DNA of 62,234 bases, from contig NZ_JAAEDL010000029.1 of NCBI RefSeq assembly GCF_018129005.1, forward strand, positions 1 through 62,234, in the 5' to 3' direction. This stretch comes from Neoroseomonas eburnea. GTDB taxonomy: Bacteria > Pseudomonadota > Alphaproteobacteria > Acetobacterales > Acetobacteraceae. Within the stretch, counting starts at the first letter, position 1; each line of letters begins with the position of its first letter. The notes below the pieces were generated by a model that did not search any database, was not told the DNA's origin, and worked only from the letters and a program-made list of their open reading frames with translations. This document shows positions 17,755 through 27,274 of the stretch, one piece after another. The position numbers were made by a program, and so were the translations under genes.

Positions 17755-19170
17755 ATGCCGCTCTCACGTCGATCGATCATGCTCACCGCAGCCGCAGCCG
17801 GCATGGCTACTATCGGCGGCGGCAGCCGTGCAGGGGGCGCCGGGACAGACATACCGCTGTTGCGTGCCACGACGCGAGTACTCGACATCAATGGACGCGC
17901 CGCCACCGTCCTGGGGCTTGTCCGTGAGGATGGCGGACACGGTATCATGCTGCCGCCGGGCGAGCGCTTCCGCGTCCGACTGCTGAACGGCCTTGCCGAG
18001 CCGACCATCATCCACTGGCACGGCCAGACGCCACCGGTCGAGCAGGACGGCGTGCCCGATGCGCCATTGCCGATGCTCGCACCCGGGGCGCAGCGCGACT
18101 ACGACTTCGCCCCGAATGCCGGCACGCACTGGATGCACGCCCACGTTCCGGACCAGGAAATGCGGTTGCTCGCCGCACCCTTGATCGTCCGCACGGCACA
18201 GGACATTCGGGCCGATCGGCAGGAAGTCGTGCTCATGCTGCACGACTACTCCTTCGCGCCGCTCGGCGCACATCTTGCCCGCCTTGACGGCGGTGGGGCT
18301 GGCCACGGTGCTGGCGGTGGCCATGGAGCAGCGGGCCATTCTGGCCCAGCAGCCGCGGCGATGGACCTCAACGACATCGACTTCGACGCCTACCTGGCAA
18401 ATGACCGAACGCTGACCGATCCCGAGGTGATCAGGGTCGAGCCCGGCGGGCGCGTGCTCCTGCGCATCATCAACGGCGCAAGCGCGACCGTGTTCTGGAT
18501 CGACACCGACGCGCTGCAAGGCGCGGTGGTGGCAGTCGACGGACATGCCGTGGAACCTAAGGCGCAAGGCCGCTTCGGACTGTCGATGGGGCAGCGGGTG
18601 GATATCCAGCTCGAGATTCCGCGTGGGGGCGGCGCGTTTCCGATCCTCGCGTTACGCGAAGGCGCCCGCGAACGGACGGGGTTGGTGCTCGCGACAGCCA
18701 GGGCCGCGATTGCGCGGATTCCGTTGCTGGCGGAAGCTGCATCAGCACCCTTCGACGGCGCGCAGGAGCTGCGCCTTCACGCCGGCAGCCCATTGCTGGC
18801 GAAGCACCCCGATCGGGCGCTCCGTGTCACCCTGAACGGCAGCATGGCGCCCTATTCCTGGTCGATCGACAGTCGGCCCTGGGGTCGGCACCGGATCCTT
18901 GAGGTCGGGAAGGGCGAGCGGATCGAGCTGACGATGGAGAATGCGTCCATGATGGCGCACCCGATGCACCTGCACGGTCATGTCTTCCAGGTGGTTGGCT
19001 TTGGGTCACAACGCTATGCGGGGGCCGTTCGGGATACCATTCACGTCCCGGCGATGGGACGTGTCACGATCGCCCTCGACGCCGAGAATGTGGGGCAATG
19101 GATGTTCCACTGTCATCACATGCCGCATCTCGCATCGGGGATGATGACGGAGGTGCGCTACATCGGCTGA
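17755..19170 (+). CDS. Multicopper oxidase (CueO/CopA-like), Tat-exported
   Basis: A 471-residue periplasmic oxidase. ATG 17755 follows GAGGAA and gives a twin-arginine leader (MPLSRRSIMLTAAAAG). All four copper-binding segments are present: HWHG (87-90), HWMHAH (125-130), HPMHLHGH (from H402) and HCHHMPHLASGMM (H452-C453-H454 with the axial Met of the T1 site). A His/Gly-rich insert GHGAGGGHGAAGH (about 180-195) may help bind copper. Family role: oxidation of Cu(I) to the less toxic Cu(II). Its own regulon element upstream and the copper neighbours agree. Confidence 0.92.
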   Translation: MPLSRRSIMLTAAAAGMATIGGGSRAGGAGTDIPLLRATTRVLDINGRAATVLGLVREDGGHGIMLPPGERFRVRLLNGLAEPTIIHWHGQTPPVEQDGVPDAPLPMLAPGAQRDYDFAPNAGTHWMHAHVPDQEMRLLAAPLIVRTAQDIRADRQEVVLMLHDYSFAPLGAHLARLDGGGAGHGAGGGHGAAGHSGPAAAAMDLNDIDFDAYLANDRTLTDPEVIRVEPGGRVLLRIINGASATVFWIDTDALQGAVVAVDGHAVEPKAQGRFGLSMGQRVDIQLEIPRGGGAFPILALREGARERTGLVLATARAAIARIPLLAEAASAPFDGAQELRLHAGSPLLAKHPDRALRVTLNGSMAPYSWSIDSRPWGRHRILEVGKGERIELTMENASMMAHPMHLHGHVFQVVGFGSQRYAGAVRDTIHVPAMGRVTIALDAENVGQWMFHCHHMPHLASGMMTEVRYIG

Positions 19171-19193
19171 GACGCCGATGGGCGAGCGGTCGC

Positions 19194-19218
19194 CTGAAGC
19201 GGTCTTGGGCCGCTTCGG
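19194..19218. terminator. Hairpin between multicopper oxidase and prophage edge
   Basis: GAAGCGG (19196-19202) / CCGCTTC (19210-19216), extendable to about 9 bp with a wobble pair. It lies between convergent genes ending at 19170 and 19219, so it may serve both strands. No T-run. Confidence 0.4.
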
Positions 19219-19518
19219 TCAGCGGGGGCGGGATCGCCGTGCAGTCGCGCGGCGAGCGCCCGGGCCAACATGGCCAGTGGAGGAGTGGGGTGTTTCGGCT
19301 TCCACGCTTAGGGCGCCATGCTCGCGTCGATGTGTCGGCGGAGCTTTGCTGACGGTGAGGTATGCCTGGGCCAAGGCCGATCCCGGGACAAGGCTCGGCG
19401 CGAGGATCTCGAGCGCGCGCAGCAGGTGATCGGCCACATCGAGGCGTTCTTCCGCTATGGCCCGCCGCAGCAGGCTTAGCAGTTCGCGTTCGAGCACAAC
19501 CGGACGTGGGCACGGCAT
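19219..19518 (-). CDS. Hypothetical helical protein at the prophage edge
   Basis: A 99-residue ORF. The start at 19518 has GAGAGAGGG upstream. The first 50 residues (VLERELLSLLRRAIAEERLDVADHLLRALEIL) form amphipathic helices; the rest is Arg/Ser-rich. It resembles short hypothetical proteins of alphaproteobacterial genomes but no named family. It is the last - strand ORF of the tail-gene orientation and is 84 nt from the tail spike stop, so it may be the phage's terminal gene or a host gene at the junction. Confidence 0.45.
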   Translation of the reverse strand: MPCPRPVVLERELLSLLRRAIAEERLDVADHLLRALEILAPSLVPGSALAQAYLTVSKAPPTHRREHGALSVEAETPHSSTGHVGPGARRATARRSRPR

Positions 19519-19602
19519 CGATTCGCCCTCTCTCGGCATCGAGCAAGAATCAGCCTGCACCCTTCTGGCATGGGAAGGTCAAGGCGAACGTCACATATCT
19601 CG

Positions 19603-21432
19603 CTATGGCACGCGCCGCTTTGTTGTAGTGACTGACAGCGTTGCCGCGCCCAGGTCGAAGGTCGCCGTCGGCGAGATGTTCCTGGCCATAACGCGCACGG
19701 TGTTGTTGGACCACGCCGCGGCGTCGAGCTCAATGAAGCGCGTCGAGGAGGCCAGCGCCGCGTAGGCGAGGTCGCCCTGACGCGCGCCATTGACGGTGAC
19801 GTCGAGCAGGCTGGTCGCGCCGGGTGCGAGGCTTGGAAGATCCAACGCCATCTCCGCGGCAAACTCCCGCTGCCCCACCGACAGTGCGGGCGTGCCGCAG
19901 AGCAGCGCTGGTGCGGCCTCCGGCAAGCTGTAGAGCCGCAGCGCCTCGACCTCGATCTGCCCATCGAAGCCGACGATGCCGATCTGCGCGAAGGCCACGC
20001 CTGCGCCGAGTCGCACCGTCATCCGCTTGTTCAGTGAGGCGTCGGCCATGGCTGCACCGCCGGTCCAGGCCTTGGACGGGACATTCCACAGCAGCGTGGT
20101 GATCGAGGCCAGGGCGTCGCCGGCAACATTGTCCCGCACATTCATCGCCGCATCGAAGCAGCGCACGAAGATCCGCCCGCCGTCGGCGCCCCCGACGAGC
20201 GAATGGACCAGGGCGAACTCCTTCGCCTGCCCGCACTCCACCACGAAGGCCAGCCCCCGCTGCGCCTCGAGCAGCAACCCGCGGGAGGTCGGCGTGATGT
20301 CGTCCAACCCGTTGAAGGACAGCCCGGCCAGCGTCGTGGCCGAGGTCGTCGAGGTCGCGACCACCGCCAGCCCCTCGACGCCGATCTCGGTCGCGCTGTG
20401 GCGGAAAGCCTTGGCCCGGACGTTGGGCACGGACCCCAGCAGCCGGAGGTGCCGCGACGCCGGAGCGCGATGCCGGTTGAGCACGGTGTTGCCGCAGCGG
20501 GTCGCGGTCGCCGCGTAGTCAATGCCGACCTGGTAGGTGTTGGACCAGGCGACCTCGTACTCGCAATCCTGCGCCGCGGCGGTGTGCCGGGCGACGATCG
20601 GCGAGCAGGCTTCCATGCGCAGCGCCCGGCCGATGATGGCCGAGCCGCTGGTCTCGTTCAGGAAAGGGATGGCGAGGTTGGGATCGAGCTGGCGCAGCTC
20701 GAAGTTCGGCGCATCGAAGACGTGCCGGTTGTGGTTGGCATAGGCCCCATCGGCCTTGGACAGCCGGATCCCGAAGCGATCGATCGTCGGGTTGATTCCC
20801 GTCGCGATCGCGAAGTGGCCGCCATAGTAGCGGATCGAGGTGTTCCAGGCGGTGGCGGTGGCGCAGCGGATGTCGAGGCCGATCCGGTTGTTGAGGATCC
20901 GGCCGAGATGGAAGGTGCTGTCCTCGACGCCGCGGCCGTCGCCCAGCGTCCGTAGGCCGATGGTGAAGCCCGAGACCAGGCGCAGCTCGACCACCGAGGC
21001 GTCGATGTTGCGCACCAGGATGCCGATGTCGGCCTCGTCGAGCCAGTCGGACTGGGTGGCGCGCACGACCTGCAGCCCGGCAAAGTGCTTCTCGCCGTTC
21101 CGCGTGGTGCCGCCATCGCCGAGCGTCAGCACAGTGGCCGGCGCGGTGCCCGTGTAGCGGAGCACCCCGTGCATGATCAGCCCGCGGGCGCCGCCGCCGA
21201 GGACCACACCGGCGGAGACGTTCCAGGTGCCGGGCGGGATGACGGCGAATTTCTGGTCCGTCGCGGCGCGATCGAAGGCCGCCTGAATGGCGCTACGGTC
21301 GTCGGCAACACCATCGCCGAGGCCGCCGAAGTCGGACGGCAGCACGGTCTCGCGGTCACGCAGGTACTTGGCAAGATCGGTCTTGCTGACCGCGGTGTCG
21401 AGCACCAGCAGGTCGTCGATGCGGGCGGGCAT
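19603..21432 (-). CDS. Tail spike/fibre with pectate-lyase-like beta-helix
   Basis: A 609-residue receptor-binding candidate. ATG 21432 has AGGGA 8 nt upstream and lies 11 nt past the tail hub stop; the open frame extends upstream but only over the hub gene. Residues about 30-60 (LPSDFGGLGDGVADDRSAIQAAFDRA) are the Pectate_lyase_3 N-terminal signature found in phage spikes. The middle part has right-handed beta-helix-like repeats; the C-terminal 150 residues are beta-rich and may be a carbohydrate-binding or trimerisation domain. Position as the last tail gene fits host recognition, possibly with polysaccharide-degrading activity. Confidence 0.78.
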   Translation of the reverse strand: MPARIDDLLVLDTAVSKTDLAKYLRDRETVLPSDFGGLGDGVADDRSAIQAAFDRAATDQKFAVIPPGTWNVSAGVVLGGGARGLIMHGVLRYTGTAPATVLTLGDGGTTRNGEKHFAGLQVVRATQSDWLDEADIGILVRNIDASVVELRLVSGFTIGLRTLGDGRGVEDSTFHLGRILNNRIGLDIRCATATAWNTSIRYYGGHFAIATGINPTIDRFGIRLSKADGAYANHNRHVFDAPNFELRQLDPNLAIPFLNETSGSAIIGRALRMEACSPIVARHTAAAQDCEYEVAWSNTYQVGIDYAATATRCGNTVLNRHRAPASRHLRLLGSVPNVRAKAFRHSATEIGVEGLAVVATSTTSATTLAGLSFNGLDDITPTSRGLLLEAQRGLAFVVECGQAKEFALVHSLVGGADGGRIFVRCFDAAMNVRDNVAGDALASITTLLWNVPSKAWTGGAAMADASLNKRMTVRLGAGVAFAQIGIVGFDGQIEVEALRLYSLPEAAPALLCGTPALSVGQREFAAEMALDLPSLAPGATSLLDVTVNGARQGDLAYAALASSTRFIELDAAAWSNNTVRVMARNISPTATFDLGAATLSVTTTKRRVP

Positions 21433-21443
21433 GGTAAAATTCC

Positions 21444-23450
21444 CTACAGCGCGGTCGCTGTCACCGGCCCGGCCAGGGCCGAGACGTTGCCCTCGGCCGA
21501 GACCGCGCGCAGCCAGTACCAGCGGGTGTCGCCGGCGCTGAGGCCGGCGCGGTCCCAGAAGAGGCTGGTCGGCTCCTCGGGCAGCTTGGCCGCGGCGGCG
21601 AGACTGCTGGTCGTCGCCTCGAACACCTGCAACTTCACCGCGCCAGACGGGAAGCCCCCGGAGAGGCGGACCCCGCCACTGATCCCCGTCGCCGTGGGCG
21701 TCGCCACCGCCGCGGGGACCAGCGCCTGCCGCCAGCCCGACACCGCCCCACTGCGCGCCACCGCGCGCACCCGGAAGCCGCTCGGCTCGGCCGTGGGGAT
21801 CGCGGCTGCCGTGGCGCCGAGGGAGCCGCCGTAGCCCTGCCAGGCGGCCACCGAGGCCGGCAGGAACTCGACCTGATAGCCGACAAGGTGGGAGGAGCCG
21901 ACCGCGGACCAGGACAGGGAGAGCGCGGCAAAGGCCGTCGTCGTCGGCGTCTCCACCGTGATGCTGACGGGCGCGGCAATGACCCCCGGGTTGGGCAGCA
22001 CCACGGCGGGGTTCGACCCGGTGGCGCGCTCGTCGACCGCCGGGTTCCAGTCCCACACCGCGGCGTCCTCCTCCTCCAGGGTGAGGTCGACGCCGCCCTC
22101 TGCGGCGAGCGACCAGGCGGTGACCCGCGCAGGGAAGGGTGTCAGGCGGTCGAGGGCGACCGTCGCCGCCTCCCAGGGCCTGAGCCGCAGGGCCGAGAGG
22201 TTGGCGGGGAAGGCCACGGTGCGCTGGCGGCGGTTGCGCTCCAGCTCGACCTTCATCAGCCGCTGCACCGTGCTGACCGAGGTGGTGAGCGGGAACTCGA
22301 GGTCGCGGTAGATCATCTCGCCGCCATCCTGGGCGACGTAGTTGGAGGCCAGCAGCGGCGGGGCGTCGGTCGGCTGCCAGTTGGCAGCGGGCTCGACATA
22401 GACGGCCCGCACCCCGTTGAAGAGATCCCGCCGTGGCCGGGCGCCCTGGATAGTGACGTCGCCGCGGAGATCATCCGAGGTCAGGGTGGCGGCGGGCAGC
22501 GCCGGCGCCCCGGCATGGATGAAGAACCGCCCGCCGGAGACCACCAGCGCGCCGGCCATGGCGGCGGCGAGCTTGCGGGTGATGGCAATCTTGCCCTCGG
22601 CGAGCGACAGCACGCCGTTGGCGGTGTAGCGGCGCTCGTAGATCCCGGCCCTGGTGCCGACCAGCTCGTCGCAGATGTTGGCGGCCGCCATCAGCGCGGG
22701 GATGTCGATGTCGGACCAGGACGCGCGCCAGCCGAAGGGCGCGGTGAGGTGCCAGGCGAGCAGCAGGGCCGGGTTGTCGGACCAGCCTGTCGCCCCGGTG
22801 CGTGGGTCGAGGATGGTGTCGGCGCCCTCGACGATGGCGGCGATGTTGGGCGGGCCGGCGGGGAAGGCCTCGGCGGTGAGCTTGAGCCGGACAGCGACAT
22901 GGGCGCGGCCGCGCCCGCGATGCTCGCTGGTCCATTGGCCGCCGGTCTCGGCGATCAGGTTGGCGTCGGCCGGCTGGTCGGGCTCGCCGAGATGGCGGTC
23001 GATGCGGACCAGCCCGGCGAGCGACGGATCGCTCTCGACCTTGTCGCCGAGGAAGACCTCGCCGATGGCGCGGACGCGGTGCGCGGCGAGCACCACCACC
23101 GAATAGAAGTAGCCGTCGGCGCGCCCCTCATCGTCGGTGGCCGAGTGCAGGAAGACGATCGGCCCCGACACCTTGCAGCGTCCGAGGACGATCTGGTGCT
23201 CGGTGACCGGCTGGCGGAAGGCCTGGGTGCGGCCGGCGCCGGGCTGGCCGGCGTCGAAGCCGGCGATCGCCGCCGCCTGCGGGCTGAGGCTGACCTGCTT
23301 TTTCTGCTTTTGCGGGAAGACCGACTGGCCGATGGCGGAGACGATGAAGGCGGCGCCAGCGCCGACCACGGCACCGATCAGCCCGCCGCCGACCGCGGCG
23401 GAGGCGACGCCGGCCGCGGCGACGGCGATGAGGGGAACAGCGGCAGGCAT
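21444..23450 (-). CDS. Tail tip/hub protein (lambda gpJ-like)
   Basis: A 668-residue protein. An N-terminal Gly/Ala-rich hydrophobic segment (about 5-45) is typical of tail-tip proteins that meet the tape measure and host membrane. Next come the hub domains (GQPGAGRTQAFRQPVTEHQIVLGRCKVSGPIVFLHS; GEVFLGDKVESD) seen in gpJ-type host-specificity proteins, then fibronectin-III-like modules at about 455-540 and 560-660 (SLSWSAVGSSHLVGYQVEF; RWYWLRAVSAEGNVSA). It lies between the small peptidase-like tail gene and the spike gene, the usual place. Confidence 0.8.
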   Translation of the reverse strand: MPAAVPLIAVAAAGVASAAVGGGLIGAVVGAGAAFIVSAIGQSVFPQKQKKQVSLSPQAAAIAGFDAGQPGAGRTQAFRQPVTEHQIVLGRCKVSGPIVFLHSATDDEGRADGYFYSVVVLAAHRVRAIGEVFLGDKVESDPSLAGLVRIDRHLGEPDQPADANLIAETGGQWTSEHRGRGRAHVAVRLKLTAEAFPAGPPNIAAIVEGADTILDPRTGATGWSDNPALLLAWHLTAPFGWRASWSDIDIPALMAAANICDELVGTRAGIYERRYTANGVLSLAEGKIAITRKLAAAMAGALVVSGGRFFIHAGAPALPAATLTSDDLRGDVTIQGARPRRDLFNGVRAVYVEPAANWQPTDAPPLLASNYVAQDGGEMIYRDLEFPLTTSVSTVQRLMKVELERNRRQRTVAFPANLSALRLRPWEAATVALDRLTPFPARVTAWSLAAEGGVDLTLEEEDAAVWDWNPAVDERATGSNPAVVLPNPGVIAAPVSITVETPTTTAFAALSLSWSAVGSSHLVGYQVEFLPASVAAWQGYGGSLGATAAAIPTAEPSGFRVRAVARSGAVSGWRQALVPAAVATPTATGISGGVRLSGGFPSGAVKLQVFEATTSSLAAAAKLPEEPTSLFWDRAGLSAGDTRWYWLRAVSAEGNVSALAGPVTATAL

Positions 23451-23471
23451 CGGGCGCGGTCCTCCGAGGCG

Positions 23472-23825
23472 TCAGTCGATGCGCCACGCGGTGATGCAGG
23501 TGGTGAGCGGGACGCGGATCAGACCTCGCGGCCCGACGAAGGCGGCACGGCCACCATCGACCACGACGCCGAGCCGCGGCGGATCGCCCGCCAGGACGAC
23601 ATCGCCCGCCCGCGCGAAAGCGGGCGGGATGCGCGGGAAGCCGGCGCCATCCGCCGTGGCCTCGAGGGAGGACCGCATCCGGATCCCCGTCCGTGCACCC
23701 GTGCACGCCTCGACAGAGGCGAGAGCAAACCGCCCGCAGTTCCAGCGATGCGCATCGAACGGACGTGTCTCCGCTGCGGCCAGCAGGGCTGCCAGCCGGA
23801 CAGGCCAATCCGGCAGCCGGGCCAT
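23472..23825 (-). CDS. Small tail assembly protein, DUF6950/NlpC-like
   Basis: A 117-residue protein. ATG 23825 overlaps the upstream gene's stop. The segment HRWNCGRFALASVEACTG resembles the Cys-containing nucleophile region of NlpC/P60-type tail peptidases (lambda gpK position) and of DUF6950; a GDVVLAGDP segment follows as in that fold. A full Cys-His catalytic pair is not obvious, so enzymatic activity is uncertain. Its place between the minor tail proteins and the gpJ-like hub supports a tail-tip assembly role. Confidence 0.65.
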   Translation of the reverse strand: MARLPDWPVRLAALLAAAETRPFDAHRWNCGRFALASVEACTGARTGIRMRSSLEATADGAGFPRIPPAFARAGDVVLAGDPPRLGVVVDGGRAAFVGPRGLIRVPLTTCITAWRID

Positions 23826-24403
23826 CAGCTGGCGGGCAGCCGGATCTCCGCCTCCTGCAGGGCGGGGACGAACTCGAAGAAGCGGTCCCCCGGATACTCG
23901 GCCTGCTGGTCGGCATCGGTGTAGCGGCGCACCTCGGCGCGCTCGAGGTCGACGAGGCGGCTCTCGCAGGTGAGCGAGATGCGGGGCTCGGCGCCGTCCA
24001 CCACCTGCATGGTGTCCATCAGCCCGGCCCAGAGCGGGAACGGGTCGGCGACGAAGGCGCCCTCGGCATCGAGCAGCGCACCCCACAGCCGCGCCGGGCG
24101 CAGGCGGAAGGACTGCTCGGCCAGCGCGATGTCCACCACCTCCTGCGGCACGGGCGAGAGCGTCAGCGTGATGCGCACCGCCCTGAGTTCGGCGGTCTCC
24201 TCGATGTCGGAGACGGCACCGATGGTGCCCATGCCCTCATAGGTCACACCGGCCCATTGCAGCGGCCCGAGCCCGGTCCAGGCACGGATGGGGCCGGAGG
24301 CGAAGTCGAGCTCCACCAGCACCACTGGCGTCGCGACCGGTGCCGTGGCGGCCGCCGCGGCCTGGGGCGAGAGGCGCGGCGTGGCGGTGATGCCCTCGCT
24401 CAC
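23825..24403 (-). CDS. Minor tail protein
   Basis: A 192-residue beta-rich protein starting at GTG 24403, which overlaps the previous stop (GTGA). Segments such as PIRAWTGLGPLQWAGVTYEGMGTIGAVSDIEET and TLTLSPVPQEVVDIAL, and the end RYTDADQQAEYPGDRFFEFVP, are typical of phage tail proteins between tape measure and hub in siphophages of alphaproteobacteria. I cannot place it in a numbered family with confidence. It is tightly coupled on both sides. Confidence 0.68.
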   Translation of the reverse strand: MSEGITATPRLSPQAAAAATAPVATPVVLVELDFASGPIRAWTGLGPLQWAGVTYEGMGTIGAVSDIEETAELRAVRITLTLSPVPQEVVDIALAEQSFRLRPARLWGALLDAEGAFVADPFPLWAGLMDTMQVVDGAEPRISLTCESRLVDLERAEVRRYTDADQQAEYPGDRFFEFVPALQEAEIRLPAS

Positions 24404-25089
24404 GGCAAGGCCTCCTCGAGGCGGATGGTGATGGCGGTAAAGCGCCCTGGCCGGGTCGGATTGGCGCCCTCGTCGTCGGAGGCGAGGCGCATGGCGACGG
24501 TCGGCGTCGTCAGCACCAGCGGCTCGGCGAGCGGGGCCGCAGCGCGCAGCGGCGGGGCGATCGGGATGGTGGCGGTGCCGGTGCCGGAGGCGCTGACCGT
24601 CTCGGTCGCCATATAGAGCCGGCCGGCGAGGCCGATATGGTCCCCCGCCCCGACCGCCACGGCGTTCGGCCACCAGCCTTGGGTTTGCAGGGATAGCGCC
24701 CCGCGCGCGGCGCCGGCCGCCAGTGAGGGCGTGCCGCTCCCCACCACCATCCCCGTCCCGTCCGTGAAGATGGTGGCGTCCGAGAAGGAGTACGGCCCCG
24801 CGGGCACCTCGCCCTGGCTGCGCGGATCCCCCGTGCGGTACTCGCGCCGCCAGTCCCAGATGCGCACCGTGTTGGCGGATCCGGCCAGCGCCGCGAGCAG
24901 CCCCTCCAGCACGCCAGCCTGGACGCGGTTGAGGGGATCGAAGCTCGCCTCGGCGATCCACCTCGCCCCGTCGCGCCGCAGCACCTGGGTGGCACGGCTG
25001 ACCGGCGAGACGAAGCGCAGCGTGTTGTGCTGCAGGTAGAAGCTCAGCCGCGACGGCCGCAGCGAGGGCGGCCAGGCGTATTCGGTCAT
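24400..25089 (-). CDS. Distal tail protein candidate
   Basis: A 229-residue protein starting MTEYAWPPSLRPSRLSFYLQHNTLRFVSPVSRATQVLRRDGARW, the typical opening of tail proteins directly after the tape measure in this phage group. WDWRREYRTGDPRSQGE is a further recognisable part. By position it corresponds to the distal tail protein linking tube and tip; no enzymatic motif is seen. It starts 15 nt after the tape measure stop and overlaps the next gene by 4 nt. Confidence 0.65.
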   Translation of the reverse strand: MTEYAWPPSLRPSRLSFYLQHNTLRFVSPVSRATQVLRRDGARWIAEASFDPLNRVQAGVLEGLLAALAGSANTVRIWDWRREYRTGDPRSQGEVPAGPYSFSDATIFTDGTGMVVGSGTPSLAAGAARGALSLQTQGWWPNAVAVGAGDHIGLAGRLYMATETVSASGTGTATIPIAPPLRAAAPLAEPLVLTTPTVAMRLASDDEGANPTRPGRFTAITIRLEEALP

Positions 25090-25104
25090 GGCTCGCCCTC
25101 CCCG

Positions 25105-27273
25105 CTATCCGCGCACCGTGTCGTAGGCCGCGCCGCCGCGGCGGATGGCGTCCAGCGTCATCGCCGAGGCCTGGCGGGCGATCTGCCCAGCGAGCAGCCG
25201 CAGCCGCGCCTCGACGCCGGCATCGGCCCCGCGGGCGTCGATGGTGATGCTGGTGTGAATGGTCGGGCCGCCCAGCGCGGTGCCGTTCGGCAGGACGGTG
25301 CCTGCCTGGCGCGGGACGAACCATTCGGGGCCCCGCTCGCCGACGACATAGGGCTGGCCGGCGGCGACCGGCCCGCCCTCAGCGCGGAACAGGCCACCGA
25401 TCGCGGCCCCGATGGAATCGAGCCAGCTCCCCGCGCCCATGCTCGATAGCCCCGCCGAGACGGCATTGCCCAACGGCTCGGTGATGACCTTGCGGGCGAG
25501 GATGCGGGTGATGTCCTGCAGCAGGCCCTCCAGCACGGAGGAGAACTTCTCGCCCTTGACGATGGCGTCCTCGAAGGCGCTGGAGAAGGTCAGGCCCAGC
25601 TCCCGCACCACGTCCGAGGTGCGCGAGGCGCCCTCCTCGACGCGGCGCTCGGCGCGCTCCAGTTCCTCCATCGCCGCGACCGCCTCGCGCTGGATGGTCT
25701 CGTCGGGCACCGCCCGGCCGGCCCGTTCGGCGCGCTCCATCAGGCTGGAGAGATTGGCGAGACGGCGCTGGTAGCGCTCATAGGCGGTCTCGTTCTGCTG
25801 GATCAGCCGCTCGCGCTCGCGCAGCAGCTCGTTGAGCTCCCGCTCGGCCTCGCGCGCCTCCCGCGCGCCCTCGGTGCTGGCACGGCGGACGGCGGCGACG
25901 CGCGGCTCCAGCCGGCGTAGCGCCTCGTCGCGCTCCTGCAGCGCCAGGGTCTCGAGGCGGGTGCGCTCGGCGGCGGTGACGCCACCGGCAGCCTCGGCCT
26001 CACGCAGCCGGCGGACGCGCTCCTCGTATTCCCGGTTGATCCGGAAGCGGTCGTCGAGGTCGCGGGTGAGCTCCTGGACATCCTGCGTCGCGCGGCGCCG
26101 GCGGGCCTCGGCCGCGGCAGCAGCGGCGCTCTCCTGCTCGCTGCGCTGGCGCTCGCCGGCGGCCTGCTCACCACGGGTGATCTCGGCCTGGAGCTCCGTG
26201 TATTGCCGACGCAGCTCCTCCAGCCGGGCAGCACGATCCACCCCGGCCTGCTGCTCGGCGGCGCCGACCAGGCCGGGGCGGATGCTGCCGCGGCGGGTTG
26301 GGGCGGTGAGGCTGGGCCGGCCGTCATTCTCGCTTTCGATCCGGGCGATCTGCGCCGCCAGCGCCTCGGCCTGGCGGCGCATGCCGGCGAAGCGTTCCTC
26401 CTCGCTGAGCAGGCCGGCGCCCTGGCGGACACCATCGACCGCGCGGGCGGCGGCCGACAGCGCGCGGGCCAGGGCGTTGGAGAGACCGATGGCGCGATCG
26501 AGCTGGCCGAGGAAGTTTTCGGTGGACGCCGTCAGCTGCCCAAAGGCGCGGCCGAGGGAGAGCGGCGCCTTGTCGAGCTCGGCACCGAGCCGCTCGGTGG
26601 CGCGTAGCAGCGCGGGAAAGACCCTCTCGGCGGTGAGCTTGCCCTCGCTCCCCAGCTTGCGCAGTTCGCCGATGGAGACGCCGAGCTCGCGGGCCAAGCC
26701 CTCGGCCAGCAGCGGCATGGCCTCGAGGATGGAGCGCAGCTCGTCACCCTGCAGCACACCGGAGGCCAGGGCCTGGGCGAGCTGGAGGGTGGCGGAGGAG
26801 ATCTCGCTGGTGGAAGCGCCGGAGACGATAGCGACGCGCTGGAGCCCGGTGACCAGGCGTACCACCTGGTCGGAGGTAGCGCCGATCTCGCGGGCGGCGA
26901 TCGAGAAGCGCTGGAAGGCGTCGACGCTCTCGGAGACGGCGACGCCGGTGGAGAGCGCGTTGCGGTACAGCGCCTCGTAGACCGAACTGGCGCGCTCGAC
27001 CGAGCCTGTGGCGTTCTGCAGGCGCGACAGGCTCTGGGTCAGCGCATCGCCGGCCTGGACCAAGGCGCGCGCGGCCACCGCCACGCCGGCGAGCTGGATG
27101 CCGCGCACAGCGACGTCCAGCAGTTCCAGCGAGCGCGAGGCGCGCTCGGCGCCACCCTTGATCTGATCGAGGGAGCGCTGGCCCGTCTCGCCGACCTCGC
27201 GCAGCCCGGCCTTGACCCGGGCGGCGTCGTCCAGCGACAGGCGGACCGAGACGCGGCGGGTGGCGTCGGCCAT
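25105..27273 (-). CDS. Tail tape measure protein
   Basis: A 722-residue protein with the tape-measure N-terminal domain (TSDQVVRLVTGLQRVAIVSGASTSEISSATLQLAQALASGVLQGDELRSILEAMPLLAEGLARELG), which is a well-known signature. Long coiled-coil runs of Arg/Glu/Ala repeats (about 330-560) follow, then a hydrophobic Gly/Ala-rich segment (about 610-640) and PYVVGERGPEWFVP, a common tape-measure C-terminal motif. Its length sets tail length. GGGGGAG lies upstream of the ATG; the frameshifted chaperone ends 1 nt before the start. Confidence 0.92.
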   Translation of the reverse strand: MADATRRVSVRLSLDDAARVKAGLREVGETGQRSLDQIKGGAERASRSLELLDVAVRGIQLAGVAVAARALVQAGDALTQSLSRLQNATGSVERASSVYEALYRNALSTGVAVSESVDAFQRFSIAAREIGATSDQVVRLVTGLQRVAIVSGASTSEISSATLQLAQALASGVLQGDELRSILEAMPLLAEGLARELGVSIGELRKLGSEGKLTAERVFPALLRATERLGAELDKAPLSLGRAFGQLTASTENFLGQLDRAIGLSNALARALSAAARAVDGVRQGAGLLSEEERFAGMRRQAEALAAQIARIESENDGRPSLTAPTRRGSIRPGLVGAAEQQAGVDRAARLEELRRQYTELQAEITRGEQAAGERQRSEQESAAAAAAEARRRRATQDVQELTRDLDDRFRINREYEERVRRLREAEAAGGVTAAERTRLETLALQERDEALRRLEPRVAAVRRASTEGAREAREAERELNELLRERERLIQQNETAYERYQRRLANLSSLMERAERAGRAVPDETIQREAVAAMEELERAERRVEEGASRTSDVVRELGLTFSSAFEDAIVKGEKFSSVLEGLLQDITRILARKVITEPLGNAVSAGLSSMGAGSWLDSIGAAIGGLFRAEGGPVAAGQPYVVGERGPEWFVPRQAGTVLPNGTALGGPTIHTSITIDARGADAGVEARLRLLAGQIARQASAMTLDAIRRGGAAYDTVRG

Positions 27274-27274
27274 G

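Noticed and set aside
19176..19630. att direct repeat matching the sequence after the recombinase gene
   Set aside because: No repeat longer than a few bases could be seen by eye; serine integrase cores are too short to detect without the reference attB.
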